A stretch of 64,000 bases of DNA from Roseobacter sp. (GCA_002731875.1 PCCY01000019.1:1-64000), one strand, 5' to 3'. Shown: positions 8,610 through 18,567, numbered from the stretch's first letter. Made by a program: numbers and translations. The notes: generated by a model from the letters alone, not told the origin.

Positions 8610-9971
8610 ATGACCAAGATATTCGAACCCGCCCGCGAAACACCAGTGATCCATGAAACCGGCGTGTTGGTCATCGGCTCCGGCCCCGGCGGGCTCACTG
8701 CCGCCCTGGCCGCCGCACGCGCAGGGGCCGACGTGACCCTGCTTGACCGTTTTGGCTGCTTTGGTGGCAACATCACCGTGGTGGGGGTCGAAGGCTTCGC
8801 ATGGTACCGTCACGAACAGACCGTCGAGGCTGGCGGCATCGGCCGGGAATTCGAAGAACGTGCCAAGGCCATGGGGGCTGCTACGCCCGAATCGCAATCA
8901 CTCAGCTACGAACTGGACAGCGAGGGCTTCAAGCTGGTCGCCGACCGTCTGGTGGAGGAAGCAGGCGTGCACCCGATGCTGCACCGCCAGTTTGTTGCCC
9001 CGATCATGGACGGCGACGCTATAAAAGGCGTGATCGTCGAATCCAAGGCAGGCCGCGAGGCGATCCTCGCCAGAATCGTGATCGACGCCACCGGTGACGC
9101 GGATGTCGCATATCGCGCAGGTGCCCCCACCCGCAAAACACCGGTCGAGCAAATGCAGGCGGCTTCGGTCATGTTCCATATCGCAGGAGTGGACAAGGCC
9201 GCCTTCATGGCCGGCGTGAAGGATGATCCGCAAACCTATGCGAATTGGTCCACTGGCGAATGGGTGGTCGAAACCGACGGCAAAGAAGATTCGATGTTCT
9301 CACCCTTTCTCGCCAAGCCCTTTGCCCAGGCGATCCGCGACGGCAGAATGCCCGCTAATCTCAACACTATCGGCGGCACCTGGGGCGCTGTGCACGACAG
9401 CGGCGAAATGACCTACATGAACCTCGTGCATCTCGCCGAATGCGACGGCACCGATCCCGACAGCATGACACGCTTTGAAATCGAAGGCCGCGCCCAGGCC
9501 ATGCACGCCATCGATGCGCTCAAGGCCTATACCCCGGGCTGCGAGGCGGCGCGTCTGCGCAATTTCGGCATGAGCATCGGCATTCGCGACACCCGTAAGA
9601 TCGACGCCCACTACAACATGACCGAAACCGACGTGCGCCAACAGGCCCGCTTCGACGACAGCATCGGGATCTACCCCGAATTCATCGACGGGTACGGCGT
9701 GTTGATCATTCCGACGACCGGCCGCTACATGCACATTCCCTACCGCGCAATGCTCCCCAAACAGGTCAAGAACCTGCTGGTGGTGGGTCGCGCCATAGGC
9801 GGCGACAAGATAGCCCACGCCGCCACCCGCAACATGGCCTGTTGCGCGGTCACCGGCCAGGGCGCTGGCGTCGCAGCGGCATTGGCAATCGCGCAACGCT
9901 GCGCCCTCGATCAGGTCTCGATCGAGGCTGTGCAACAGACCCTGCGCGTCCAGAATGTCCGCATCCACTGA
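8610..9971 (+). CDS. FAD-dependent oxidoreductase (FAD_oxidored family)
   Basis: The 453-aa protein opens with a Rossmann dinucleotide fold: VLVIGSGPGGLTAALAAARAG, i.e. GxGxxG, then an acidic residue ending beta-2 (TLLDRFGCFGGN). The FGCFGGNIT motif and later DATGDADVAYRAG fit the PF12831 FAD-dependent family, which includes proteins that may carry a second redox centre. The C-terminal FAD contact is seen in VVGRAIGGDKIAHAATRNM and GQGAGVAAALA. The substrate cannot be read from sequence. It is a single gene divergent from pepT; a dispersed intergenic repeat lies just after its stop. Confidence 0.85.
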   Translation: MTKIFEPARETPVIHETGVLVIGSGPGGLTAALAAARAGADVTLLDRFGCFGGNITVVGVEGFAWYRHEQTVEAGGIGREFEERAKAMGAATPESQSLSYELDSEGFKLVADRLVEEAGVHPMLHRQFVAPIMDGDAIKGVIVESKAGREAILARIVIDATGDADVAYRAGAPTRKTPVEQMQAASVMFHIAGVDKAAFMAGVKDDPQTYANWSTGEWVVETDGKEDSMFSPFLAKPFAQAIRDGRMPANLNTIGGTWGAVHDSGEMTYMNLVHLAECDGTDPDSMTRFEIEGRAQAMHAIDALKAYTPGCEAARLRNFGMSIGIRDTRKIDAHYNMTETDVRQQARFDDSIGIYPEFIDGYGVLIIPTTGRYMHIPYRAMLPKQVKNLLVVGRAIGGDKIAHAATRNMACCAVTGQGAGVAAALAIAQRCALDQVSIEAVQQTLRVQNVRIH

Positions 9972-9983
9972 CCGCGCCCGCCC

Positions 9984-10014
9984 TTCCAAATGGCCTGAAA
10001 TCCCCGCCGGAGGC
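9984..10014 (+). repeat. Dispersed intergenic repeat, copy 1
   Basis: The copy reads CCAAATGGCC then TGAA then ATCCCCGCCGGAGGC. The reverse complement of the copy at 56197-56229 matches it at all but about one position, and related versions lie near 14.1, 19.2, 42.6, 49.6 and 59.6 kb. It starts 12 bases after the stop codon of the preceding gene. Confidence 0.75.
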
Positions 10015-10115
10015 ACCGCCACCGCAATACCCGCCCCCGCTTGCGCTCTATCACAACCCTTGAAAACCTGCTCTTATTGCGCAATGTCAGTCTAAACCGG
10101 TCGCAAGGACAGCAC

Positions 10116-11195
10116 ATGGCTCTGCCGAACAAAGATCATATGAAGTACTGGGGCATCGCGGGGGCGGTGGTGCTGGTCATCCTGTGGTTTACCGGTGATA
10201 TACTCTTGCCCTTCATAATCGGAGCGGCGATAGCGTATTTCCTCGATCCGGTGGCAGACAGGCTCGAAAAATGGGGGCTCAGCCGTACGATGGCCACGAT
10301 GGTCATTACGCTGGTGGCCTTGCTGATTTTCGTCCTGATGGCGGTACTGGTCGTTCCGACCCTGATCAACCAGGCCGGCAACCTTGTCGCGGTCGCACCC
10401 GAACTTGCCAAGAATTTCGTCAACTTTCTGACAGAACGTTTCCCCACGCTTCTGGATCAGGAGTCTTCTCTGCGCAGTTCGGTCAATTCGATCGGCGCGA
10501 CAGTACAGGAACGGGGCGGAGAGCTGTTCAATACTGCCGTGGCTTCGGCGGCTTCATTGTTGAATTTGCTCATTCTGTTCGTCATTGTCCCGGTGGTCGC
10601 CGTATATCTGTTGTTGGATTGGGACCGCATGGTCGCGCAGATCGACAGCCTGTTGCCACGCGACCATGCCCCGACCATTCGCAGACTGGCCCGCGAAATA
10701 GACAAGACCCTCGCCGGATTCATTCGCGGCATGGGCACCGTTTCCCTGATCCTTGGCACGTATTACGCCATCGCCTTGATGCTTGTTGGTCTGCAATTCG
10801 GCCTTGTCGTCGGATTTATCGCCGGGCTGGTCACCTTCATCCCCTACCTTGGGGCCATGCTAGGAGGGACCTTGGCAATCGGACTTGCGCTCTTTCAATT
10901 CTGGGGGGACTGGTTCTCAATCGGGTTGGTCGCCGGTATCTTCGTGGTCGGCCAAATTGTCGAAGGCAATTTTCTCACGCCAAAACTGGTTGGCGATTCC
11001 GTCGGACTGCACCCGGTTTGGTTGATCCTGGCATTGTCTGTCTTCGGCTCGCTCTTTGGGTTTGTCGGCATGCTGGCCGCGGTCCCGATTGCGGCGGCCT
11101 TGGGGGTGATCGCCCGGTTCGCGACCGAACAGTATCGACAAAGTGAGCTGTATAAGGGTGCCCCGGCCATATCACTGGATGAATCGGCAGACTGA
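10116..11195 (+). CDS. AI-2E family transporter (PerM/YdiK type)
   Basis: This polytopic inner-membrane protein of about 359 aa has the AI-2E-transporter pattern: two N-terminal TM helices around FTGDILLPFIIGAAIAYFLDP, a central soluble/amphipathic region (LAKNFVNFLTERFP), then a C-terminal helical bundle with the family motif GLVVGFIAGLVTFIPYLGA and the final IVEGNFLTPKLVGDSVGLHP. Members export varied substrates, so the cargo is unknown. I chose the ATG at MALPNKDHMK because AAGGA sits 6 bases before it. Its stop is followed one base later by the start of the HdaA-like gene, so the two are co-transcribed. Confidence 0.9.
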   Translation: MALPNKDHMKYWGIAGAVVLVILWFTGDILLPFIIGAAIAYFLDPVADRLEKWGLSRTMATMVITLVALLIFVLMAVLVVPTLINQAGNLVAVAPELAKNFVNFLTERFPTLLDQESSLRSSVNSIGATVQERGGELFNTAVASAASLLNLLILFVIVPVVAVYLLLDWDRMVAQIDSLLPRDHAPTIRRLAREIDKTLAGFIRGMGTVSLILGTYYAIALMLVGLQFGLVVGFIAGLVTFIPYLGAMLGGTLAIGLALFQFWGDWFSIGLVAGIFVVGQIVEGNFLTPKLVGDSVGLHPVWLILALSVFGSLFGFVGMLAAVPIAAALGVIARFATEQYRQSELYKGAPAISLDESAD

Positions 11196-11196
11196 C

Positions 11197-11868
11197 ATGG
11201 CACAACAGCTTGGCCTCGCGCTTCCCAGCCGCACCGCACTGGGGCGCGAAGATTTCTTCATCGCCCCCTCAAACGCCATTGCCGCGGCAATGATTGACGG
11301 CTGGCGCACCTGGGCCGGGGCCAAACTGGTCCTGACCGGCCCCCAGGGCGCGGGCAAGACCCACCTTACCCACGTGTGGGCAAACCTGGCCAACGCGAGA
11401 ATAATCGACGCCAACATGCTCGAAACGGCGGATATCCCCAGCCTTTGCCAAGGCAATCTGGCCGTTGAAAACGTCCCCGACATCGCAGGTCGGGATCGTG
11501 CGGAAACAGCATTGTTCCACCTGCACAACCTGTTGCTCGCCGAACGCCACAGCCTGCTGTTGACAGGAACAGCCCCTATCGGCAGTTGGAACCTAAGATT
11601 ACCCGACTTGACAAGCCGAATGCGCGCGTCACCTGCCGCGGCGCTCGAAGCCCCTGATGACGTCTTGCTCACTGCGGTACTTGTCAAGTTGCTGGCAGAT
11701 CGACAGTTGACGCCTAAACCTGACCTGATCCCGTATCTGCTCCGGCGCATGGATCGATCTTTCGCTGCGGCGGGCAAACTGGTGGCCGCTCTCGACAAGG
11801 CAAGCCTGGCACAGAAAAAGCCCGTGACCCGAGGCCTTGCGGCGCAAGTACTGGACAATGACGCCTGA
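11197..11868 (+). CDS. hdaA: DnaA regulatory inactivator homologue (HdaA/Hda-like)
   Basis: The 223-aa protein is a small DnaA/Hda-type AAA protein that lacks the DNA-binding domain of DnaA. The N-terminus [12 protein letters not shown] resembles the clamp-binding QL-L/F motif of Hda, which ties it to the replication sliding clamp. Walker A is GPQGAGKTH, a Walker B-like stretch is [10 protein letters not shown], and sensor regions lie in [12 protein letters not shown] and LTSRMRA. In Caulobacter HdaA promotes ATP hydrolysis by DnaA to prevent re-initiation. The start follows the permease stop almost directly. Walker B is weak, as in several Hda proteins. Confidence 0.88.
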   Translation: MAQQLGLALPSRTALGREDFFIAPSNAIAAAMIDGWRTWAGAKLVLTGPQGAGKTHLTHVWANLANARIIDANMLETADIPSLCQGNLAVENVPDIAGRDRAETALFHLHNLLLAERHSLLLTGTAPIGSWNLRLPDLTSRMRASPAAALEAPDDVLLTAVLVKLLADRQLTPKPDLIPYLLRRMDRSFAAAGKLVAALDKASLAQKKPVTRGLAAQVLDNDA

Positions 11869-11930
11869 GCCGCGCGATACTCACCAGAATTATTAGCAAA
11901 CCCGTTACATTCCAATACCATAAGGTCGGC

Positions 11931-14105
11931 ATGACGCACGCAGATTTCCTAGAAGCTCCGTTTCCGGAGGCCCAAGATCTTGCTGATCTAGACGCCACCG
12001 GTCCCGGTCGCTTTTACAACCGCGAACTAAGCTGGCTGGGCTTTAACTGGCGCGTCCTCGAAGAAGCTGAAAATACCCGGGTGCCGTTGCTGGAGCGGCT
12101 TCGCTTCCTGTCGATTTCGGCGGGCAACCTTGACGAATTCTATACCGTGCGGGTGGCAGGATTGCGTGAATTGGCCCAAGCGGGCAACATGACACCCGCC
12201 GCCGACGGGTTGACGCCTGCCGAACAACTGGTTCTGATCAACGAAGATGCCCGCAAGCTCATGATGACCCAGCAACGGGTTTTGCTTGATCTCATGGGCG
12301 AAATGGACAGAAACAACATCATGTTGGAACGGGCCGCCGACCTCGACGACAACGACAGGGCCTATCTGGAGGATGTCTTTTTCAACCAGGTTTTCGCGGT
12401 TCTGTCGCCGTTGGCGATCGACCCCGCACACCCGTTTCCCTTCATCCCGAACACGGGCTATGCTCTGGCACTACAACTGGAACGTAGCGCTGACAAACGA
12501 CCCTTGCAGGCGCTTTTGCCGATCCCCGCGCAGATTGACCGCTTCGTCGCCCTCCCGGCCCCGGACGGGTGTCACCGTTTCCTCCCGCTCGAAGACCTGC
12601 TGGTTCTCAATATCCCGGGCCTGTTCCCCGGCTACAAGCTCAAGGCGCATTTCGAATTTCGGGTGCTGCGCGACAGCGACCTCGAAGTCGAGGACGAAGC
12701 CGAAGATCTGGTGCGCGAATTCGAAGTGGCGCTGAAACGCCGACGCCGCGGCGAAGTCGTACGGCTTACCCATTCCGCAGGAGCCCCGGAAAAACTGAAA
12801 TCCGTGGTGATGGCCGAACTCGGAGTACGACCGCAAGATGTCATCGAACTGGACGGAATGATCGGCATCAACGACCTTTCCGAACTGGTGATCGACAGCC
12901 GTCCCGATCTTCTCTGGCCGCAGTTTACCCCCCGCATCCCCGAACGGGTTCAAGACCACGATGGCGATATGTTCGCGGCAATCCGCTCCAAGGACATGCT
13001 GTTGCACCACCCCTATGAGACCTTCGATATGGTCGTGCGGTTTTTAGCACAGGCGGCGCGCGACCCTGATGTCGTCGCGATAAAACAAACGCTCTACCGG
13101 ACCTCGCGGGACAGCCCGATCGTCGAAGCCCTGTGCGAAGCTGCCGAAGACGGCAAATCGGTCACCGCCCTGGTCGAACTGAAAGCCCGGTTCGACGAAG
13201 CCGCCAACATTCGCCAATCCCGTCGGTTGGAACGCGCCGGTGCCCATGTGGTCTATGGATTCATCGATCTCAAAACCCATGCCAAGATTTCCACGGTCGT
13301 GCGGCGCGAAGGCAACCAACTGGTCACCTATACACACTATGGAACCGGCAATTATCACCCGATCACCGCCCGCATCTACACTGATCTGTCGCTGTTCACC
13401 TGCGACCAGAAACTTGGCCGGGATGCGACCAAAGTCTTCAATTATCTTTCTGGTTACGCACAGCCCGACAGGCTCGATAACCTGGCGATCTCTCCGATCA
13501 CCCTGAAACCGCGTCTGCTCGCGATGATCGACGCCGAGGCAAAGCACGCAGCTTCCGGTCGGCCAGCCGAGATTTGGGCGAAAATGAACTCCATCATCGA
13601 TGCAGATGTGATCGATGCGCTCTATGCCGCCTCCCAGGCGGGGGTCAAGATCAGCCTGGTGGTGCGTGGCATCTGTGGCTTGCGCCCGGGTATAAAGGGG
13701 CTATCCGAAAATATACGTGTGAAATCCATCATCGGGCGTTTCCTCGAACACTCCCGCATCGTCTGTTTCGGCAACGGATTCGGACTGCCCCACAAGAAAG
13801 CACGGGTTTTCATCTCCTCCGCCGACTGGATGGGGCGCAACCTGACCCGACGCGTGGAAACTCTGGTGGAAATCGAGAATGCCACCGTCAAGGCCCAGAT
13901 CACCAGCCAGATCATGGCCGCCAACCTTGCCGATGTCGCGCAAAGTTGGGTCATGGCCCCCGATGGCAGCTTTTCTCGCCCCGACCTCGAAGAGGGCACA
14001 TTCGCCTTCAACTGCCACCGCTTCTTTATGGAAAACCCTTCCCTGTCCGGGCGCGGATCAGCAGGGGCATCTGACGTTCCAATGCTCACCCATGCGGAAG
14101 ACTGA
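11931..14105 (+). CDS. ppk1: Polyphosphate kinase 1
   Basis: PPK1 reversibly polymerises the gamma-phosphate of ATP into polyphosphate. The 724-aa protein has the N-terminal domain ([20 protein letters not shown]), the head domain and two C-terminal PLD-like domains. The autophosphorylated histidine is expected in [13 protein letters not shown] (around residue 450) and the second essential histidine in [12 protein letters not shown] (around residue 605), matching His435 and His592 of E. coli. Other signature blocks are IKQTLYRTS and HYGTGNYHP. It lies between hdaA and ppx on one strand. Length is typical. Confidence 0.97.
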   Translation: MTHADFLEAPFPEAQDLADLDATGPGRFYNRELSWLGFNWRVLEEAENTRVPLLERLRFLSISAGNLDEFYTVRVAGLRELAQAGNMTPAADGLTPAEQLVLINEDARKLMMTQQRVLLDLMGEMDRNNIMLERAADLDDNDRAYLEDVFFNQVFAVLSPLAIDPAHPFPFIPNTGYALALQLERSADKRPLQALLPIPAQIDRFVALPAPDGCHRFLPLEDLLVLNIPGLFPGYKLKAHFEFRVLRDSDLEVEDEAEDLVREFEVALKRRRRGEVVRLTHSAGAPEKLKSVVMAELGVRPQDVIELDGMIGINDLSELVIDSRPDLLWPQFTPRIPERVQDHDGDMFAAIRSKDMLLHHPYETFDMVVRFLAQAARDPDVVAIKQTLYRTSRDSPIVEALCEAAEDGKSVTALVELKARFDEAANIRQSRRLERAGAHVVYGFIDLKTHAKISTVVRREGNQLVTYTHYGTGNYHPITARIYTDLSLFTCDQKLGRDATKVFNYLSGYAQPDRLDNLAISPITLKPRLLAMIDAEAKHAASGRPAEIWAKMNSIIDADVIDALYAASQAGVKISLVVRGICGLRPGIKGLSENIRVKSIIGRFLEHSRIVCFGNGFGLPHKKARVFISSADWMGRNLTRRVETLVEIENATVKAQITSQIMAANLADVAQSWVMAPDGSFSRPDLEEGTFAFNCHRFFMENPSLSGRGSAGASDVPMLTHAED

Positions 14106-14109
14106 TCAT

Positions 14110-14143
14110 TTCATTTTGCCCTGAAAACTCTCGCCGAAGGCGC
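14110..14143 (+). repeat. Dispersed intergenic repeat, diverged copy 2
   Basis: TTCATTTTGCC, CTGAAAACTC and TCGCCGAAGGCGC form the same three-part pattern as the copies near 49.6 and 59.6 kb (TTCATTTTGCC then AAACTC then CGCCGGAGG). It begins five bases after the ppk stop codon, again directly at a gene 3' end. Confidence 0.6.
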
Positions 14144-14316
14144 ACATCTCGTCTGCGATCCCGGCAGTGTTCGTTCACGGGCGGGTAACGGGAATATGCA
14201 TGTGGTTTCTGCGGTCAATACCGGCTTTGTCATACTCGCCTCACCAAGGTTAGTGATTGACCTTACCCCCCTGCTGCGCCAATTTACCCGACAACCCAAG
14301 CCTCGCAGGAGCGTCC

Positions 14317-15891
14317 GTGGCAGATAGAACCGACAATCCTCCGCCCTCTCTTGTGCCCGAAACCGGGGTGGCTGATTTGGGGCTCTTTGGCAAACCTCTC
14401 TTTCTGGACCCGTCCGCCCGGGCCTTGGCGCGCGTCGGTGTCGTTGATGTCGGTTCGAATTCGGTGCGCTTGGTGGTGTTTGACGGCGCGGCCCGGTCAC
14501 CGGCGTATTTTTACAACGAAAAGATCATGTGCGCTCTGGGGGCGGGAATGGCCGAAACAGGTCACCTGTCGCCAACCGGTCGGGCGCGCGCGCTGTCGGC
14601 CATGCGCCGCTTCAGCAAGTTGGCTGAACGCATGGAGCTGACCGAACTGACCGTCGTCGCCACAGCGGCTGTGCGTGATGCGTCGGACGGGCGCGAGTTC
14701 TGTGATGAGGTCCAGCGTGAAACCGGCCTCAAGATTTGGGTCATCGACGGAGAGGAAGAAGCCCGTCTGTCGGCGCAGGGCGTATTGTTGGGCTGGCCGG
14801 GGGCCTACGGGCTGGTGTGCGACATCGGCGGCTCTTCGATGGAACTGGCGGAAATTTCCGGTGGCCGCGTGGGCAAACGGGTCAGCTCTGCACTTGGGCC
14901 GCTGAAACTGCGCGATATGAGCGGAGGTGCCAAGGCGCGCGAAGCGCATATCAGGGACACGATGCAGGCCCTGACCGAGAAAATGGGCGCGCAACGCGAC
15001 CGGCTGTTTCTGGTCGGCGGCTCGTGGCGTGCAATTGCGCGGATCGACATGGTGCGCCGGGGCTATCCGCTCCATGTTCTGCATGAATATCGCATGACGG
15101 CGAAATCTGTGCGTGAAACCGTCAAGCACATTCAGAAATATGATCTTGAAGAGCTTCGACAAATCAGCGGAGTTTCCGCGAGCCGAATGGCCCTTGTCCC
15201 CTATGCGGCCGAGGTTCTGTCCCGTCTGGTCAAGACCTTCAAACCCAAAGATATCGCCGTCTCCAGCTATGGAATTCGTGAAGGCATGCTTTACGAACAA
15301 ATGCCGCAACGGTTGCGTGACCGCGATCCCCTGATAGAAGCCTGCCGGTTCGCCGAAGCCAAAGATGCCCGCACGCCGGGCTTTGGCAAGGTGTTGTATG
15401 ATTTCATCCTGCCGCTCTACAAGGCCGCGCCACCGCAGCGTAAACGCTTGGTAAAGGCGGCCTGCCTGCTTCATGATGTCAGTTGGCGCGCGCATCCCGA
15501 CTATCGCGCCGAGGTCTGCTTTGACAATGCGACCCGCGCCAACCTTGGGGGATTGAAACACTCCGAACGCATCTATCTGGGCCTTGCCCTGTTGCACAGG
15601 TATTCAAACAAGCGCGAGAATACCCGTTTCGAAGACCTGTATCAGATGGTGGATGAAAAGACCCGCAACGAGGCCGAGATTTTGGGTAAAGCCATGCGTT
15701 TCGGGGCGATGATGTGGATGAACAAGGACGATCAGCGCAGCACTCTGCGCTGGTTCCCCAAAAAGAAGATACTGGAACTTTGGCTACCCAATGACATGAT
15801 CCCCCTGTTCGGGGAAGTCGCCGAAGCGCGGTTCAACTCGCTCGCATCATCGCTCGGTGCCGAGGTTCATTTGAGAACCGGAAAATCCTGA
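14317..15891 (+). CDS. ppx: Ppx/GppA family exopolyphosphatase
   Basis: This enzyme removes terminal phosphate from polyphosphate or pppGpp. The ASKHA ATPase fold is visible: VGVVDVGSNSVRLVVFDG (phosphate loop 1), ATAAVRDASDG, DGEEEARLSAQG, and VCDIGGSSMEL (phosphate loop 2). The remainder has HD-like helices (CLLHDVSWRAHPDYR), as in long Ppx forms. About 524 aa. I chose the GTG start because CAGGAG lies five bases before it; an ATG 60 bases upstream gives a non-conserved leader. Downstream of ppk1, it completes a synthesis/degradation pair for polyphosphate. Confidence 0.94.
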   Translation: MADRTDNPPPSLVPETGVADLGLFGKPLFLDPSARALARVGVVDVGSNSVRLVVFDGAARSPAYFYNEKIMCALGAGMAETGHLSPTGRARALSAMRRFSKLAERMELTELTVVATAAVRDASDGREFCDEVQRETGLKIWVIDGEEEARLSAQGVLLGWPGAYGLVCDIGGSSMELAEISGGRVGKRVSSALGPLKLRDMSGGAKAREAHIRDTMQALTEKMGAQRDRLFLVGGSWRAIARIDMVRRGYPLHVLHEYRMTAKSVRETVKHIQKYDLEELRQISGVSASRMALVPYAAEVLSRLVKTFKPKDIAVSSYGIREGMLYEQMPQRLRDRDPLIEACRFAEAKDARTPGFGKVLYDFILPLYKAAPPQRKRLVKAACLLHDVSWRAHPDYRAEVCFDNATRANLGGLKHSERIYLGLALLHRYSNKRENTRFEDLYQMVDEKTRNEAEILGKAMRFGAMMWMNKDDQRSTLRWFPKKKILELWLPNDMIPLFGEVAEARFNSLASSLGAEVHLRTGKS

Positions 15892-15907
15892 TCCAACCCT
15901 GGTCTGT

Positions 15908-16300
15908 CTAAAGGTCGACCTGCGGTACCTCATCCAGCAAAATCACCGGGGGCGCATCTTGTGCGGGTGGTTTTTCAGGCTTGCGTCTGATCAGGATGTC
16001 GCCGTTGGGCATCTTCTGCGGCGGCTCGTAGACGCTCCAGTCGTCGACATCGTTCAACAGCTCTGTAAATGCCGGCCCCATCTGAGCGGTAAAGTCGCGC
16101 AGTGCCGGGCTGACCTTGCTTCCTAAATCGGACAAGCCTTCGATGGCAGGTGCCATTTCCTGCTTCATCCCGTCAAAGAAATCCTTTGCGCCTCGCCCCA
16201 TCAAGGACAAACCCGAAGGCTTGTCATCTTCAGCAAACGCTATGACCGGCTGCGCCAACAAGACAATGATCAAGATGATATATTTCATTTGCCCAACCAT
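15908..16300 (-). CDS. Hypothetical exported protein
   Basis: About 130 aa. A short basic start is followed by a clear signal peptide (MKYIILIIVLLAQPVIAFAED, cleavage expected after AFA), then an amphipathic helical part (GAKDFFDGMKQEMAPAIEGL) and a proline-rich tail (KPEKPPAQDAPPVILL). No family was recognised. It is the last gene of a minus-strand run, starting 8 bases after the stop of the nuclease-fold gene. The start could also be the ATG at 16288, which begins exactly at the signal peptide; spacing to the GAGAGG stretch does not decide between them. Confidence 0.7.
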   Translation of the reverse strand: MVGQMKYIILIIVLLAQPVIAFAEDDKPSGLSLMGRGAKDFFDGMKQEMAPAIEGLSDLGSKVSPALRDFTAQMGPAFTELLNDVDDWSVYEPPQKMPNGDILIRRKPEKPPAQDAPPVILLDEVPQVDL

Positions 16301-16307
16301 GCCCTCT

Positions 16308-17369
16308 CTAAGCTGTCTCACTATAGCCTGCTCGCGCTATGATTTCATCGTCAAAATCGATGGTGACCGGAAAATGATCCGATGCCGCGATGAGCGCATT
16401 GCGCAAACGGTGATCTGACCAACATTGCGGGTCATCGAAGGGATGCCATATCCGCCAACGTGGTGACCGCACGTCAAAGTCGGTACTAACCATGATATAA
16501 TCCAGCAACGCCTGAAGGTATCGGTTTTCAGGCGCGATCCAAAACCTTGATGTCGTAGGCATCGCGCCGATGCGCTGTGCCAGCGCCCTTGCCGCATGAG
16601 GATCTCTGAGCGCGTTTGGGCCGCGGTGGCCCAATATGATTTCGACGGAAGACCGCCCGAATAGATCCTCGAAACTGTCCAGCCCCGGTCCGTCATTCAG
16701 ATCCCCCAGCACCATGACGGCGCTGCCTTCATCCAGATGCGTGTCGATACGTCGGCGCAGCCAAATTGCCTGCGCCAGTTGTTTGCGCCGGTTGGAAATC
16801 CCGATGCGCAACATGTCTTCCGGTGTTTTTGCCCCATGCGGTGCCTTCGACTTCAAATGAGCCCCGATCATCTGGAAAATAAATCCCGCGCGCGTCTCCA
16901 CTCTCAGCTCCAGCGGCGGTTTCGAGAATCGGACCAGATCTTCTGTTGCATCGATATCGAGGTCGATACGCAAGGTTCCATCGAACCGTGGTGCCCCCGC
17001 CGCCCCGTGCTCATCGGTAGCGTCCCCACCCGGGGCGTGACGTGCGGTAATCTTGTCAGGGTCATACAACAGCGCGATTTCCTGTTGGGTGTCGTTGGCA
17101 AACCCAAGTATCGCACGCCGCGCCCGCAACCCGTACGCGGCGGCGAAACCCATCAATGCCGCGACAGTATTGCGTTTGCGATTCTGGTCCGGCGCTTCGA
17201 TGATCATCACCGCGTCGGCTTCGATTGCAGCAAAGACGATGCCCAAGGCCTCAGTCTGCTGCGCGCGGGTCACATCGCGACGACCGGACCACTCAGTATC
17301 GTTGAAAAGCTGGTTCTGTTCATCAAACAGGTTGGTAAACCATTCGACATTATAGGTGGCGACCCGCAT
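16308..17369 (-). CDS. Endonuclease/exonuclease/phosphatase family protein
   Basis: The 353-aa protein has the EEP fold of DNase I-like enzymes. The start MRVATYNVEWF carries the conserved Asn; the metal-binding Glu is in ADAVMIIEAPDQN; further catalytic blocks are IGAHLKSKAP, VMVLGDLNDGPG (D and N) and the C-terminal ASDHFPVTIDFD (SDHFP). The substrate could be DNA, RNA or a phosphoester; it cannot be told from sequence. Its ATG shares its A with the TGA of the TerB-J-domain gene (TGATG), so the two are translationally coupled. No signal peptide is present. Confidence 0.88.
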   Translation of the reverse strand: MRVATYNVEWFTNLFDEQNQLFNDTEWSGRRDVTRAQQTEALGIVFAAIEADAVMIIEAPDQNRKRNTVAALMGFAAAYGLRARRAILGFANDTQQEIALLYDPDKITARHAPGGDATDEHGAAGAPRFDGTLRIDLDIDATEDLVRFSKPPLELRVETRAGFIFQMIGAHLKSKAPHGAKTPEDMLRIGISNRRKQLAQAIWLRRRIDTHLDEGSAVMVLGDLNDGPGLDSFEDLFGRSSVEIILGHRGPNALRDPHAARALAQRIGAMPTTSRFWIAPENRYLQALLDYIMVSTDFDVRSPRWRIWHPFDDPQCWSDHRLRNALIAASDHFPVTIDFDDEIIARAGYSETA

Positions 17370-18061
17370 CAGCGGCTTTTGCCAGACCAGGTTTCCCAAG
17401 CGCGGTTGATATCGATCATGCGCTTTTGGGCAATCGCGACCGCCTCCTGCGGCAATCCCCGCGCGACCAATACATCGGGATGATTATCGCGGACCAGCTT
17501 ACGCCACGCCGATCGCGCCTGCTCGAATGTGGCGTTGGGACTGATCCCCAACACCGTATGCGGAAGCGGCGATGTATCAGGAACGAAACGCGCGCGCAGC
17601 GACGCGAAATCACTTTCGTCCATTGCGAATATTTCGGCGACACGGGCCAAAAAGGCGTCTTCGTTCGGATGATACTGACCGTCCGCCATGGCAATGTGAA
17701 ACAACCCCTCTACCAGGTCACGCAGCATTTCGGGCTGGCCCTCGAACATCTGGGCGATCCGTGTGGCATAATCTTCAAATCCGGCAACATCTTGACGCGC
17801 GAGGTTAAAGACACGTGCCGCCCCTTGCTGATCGGCATCCGCAATCTGGAACACTTCGCGAAATGCAGTCACCTCATCCCGGGTGACTTGCCCGTCCGCT
17901 TTGGCCATCTTCGCCCCCAGGGCGATGACGGCAATGGTAAACGCCACCGACCGCTCAGGCGGGCTGCGTAACTTGTCAAACACCGACGCTAGCGTCTCAC
18001 CTGCGGTAAGCGCCGATAATGCTTCAGTAATACGAGACCAGATAGACATAGCATCAACCAT
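17369..18061 (-). CDS. TerB-like and J-domain protein (DjlA-like)
   Basis: The 230-aa protein combines a TerB-like alpha-helical domain (about residues 35-150, with AVIALGAKMAKADGQVTRDE and a second IAMADGQYHPNEDAFL repeat) with a C-terminal DnaJ domain holding the HPD signature in VRDNHPD. This is the DjlA architecture, but it lacks the N-terminal membrane helix of E. coli DjlA, so it should be a soluble DnaK co-chaperone. It precedes the nuclease-fold gene with a TGATG overlap. A GGGGG stretch lies four bases before the ATG. Confidence 0.88.
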   Translation of the reverse strand: MVDAMSIWSRITEALSALTAGETLASVFDKLRSPPERSVAFTIAVIALGAKMAKADGQVTRDEVTAFREVFQIADADQQGAARVFNLARQDVAGFEDYATRIAQMFEGQPEMLRDLVEGLFHIAMADGQYHPNEDAFLARVAEIFAMDESDFASLRARFVPDTSPLPHTVLGISPNATFEQARSAWRKLVRDNHPDVLVARGLPQEAVAIAQKRMIDINRAWETWSGKSR

Positions 18062-18081
18062 AATACCCCCCGTTCAGGAAG

Positions 18082-18567
18082 TCAGCGCCCGCTCAGCATT
18101 TTCTGCATCAAAATTAAATCTATCCATTGGTCGTGTTTTCGACCGACCTCTGGCAACCGTCCAACCGGCAAAAATCCCAACGCGCTGTGAAACGCCACCG
18201 CGCCGGGATTGGTGCCACTGATCGCCGCCATCATGACGTGACGCCCCTGCTGCGCGGCACTTCCAAAAGCCTTGGTCATCAAGGCGCGCCCTATCCCGTG
18301 GCCCTGCGCCGACTGCGTCAAAACAATGCTGTGCTCGACGCTTGCGGCATAACCAGTTCCGGCACGGAATTGGCCATATGTGACAAACCCAACAGGTTCC
18401 GGCGCGTCCGCCACCCAAAACGCCCCCGGCCGATCCTTGATCATGGCCGCGATCCCACCGGGGCTTTTCTCCTCGGTGGTGAACGTGAACAAGGTCTCCC
18501 GTATCATGACATTCCACATCGCGGCCAAGGCTTCGGCATCGTCCGGCCGTGCACCGCGTATTCTCAT
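18082..18567 (-). CDS. GNAT family N-acetyltransferase
   Basis: This 161-aa protein has the GNAT acetyl-CoA binding motif A, seen as VLTQSAQGHGIGRALMTKAF (Q-x-x-G-x-G/A), and the C-terminal motif B with GTNPGAVAFHSALGF. It resembles phosphinothricin-acetyltransferase-like proteins (start MRIRGARPDDAEALAAMWN), but the acceptor is unknown. It overlaps the end of the VOC gene by four bases (ATGA), so it belongs to the same transcript downstream of scpA. Confidence 0.88.
   Translation of the reverse strand: MRIRGARPDDAEALAAMWNVMIRETLFTFTTEEKSPGGIAAMIKDRPGAFWVADAPEPVGFVTYGQFRAGTGYAASVEHSIVLTQSAQGHGIGRALMTKAFGSAAQQGRHVMMAAISGTNPGAVAFHSALGFLPVGRLPEVGRKHDQWIDLILMQKMLSGR

Noticed and set aside
14497-15597. 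A 366-codon minus-strand open frame opposite ppx
   Set aside because: Antisense to a well-supported gene, no motif, no ribosome site; a composition artefact.
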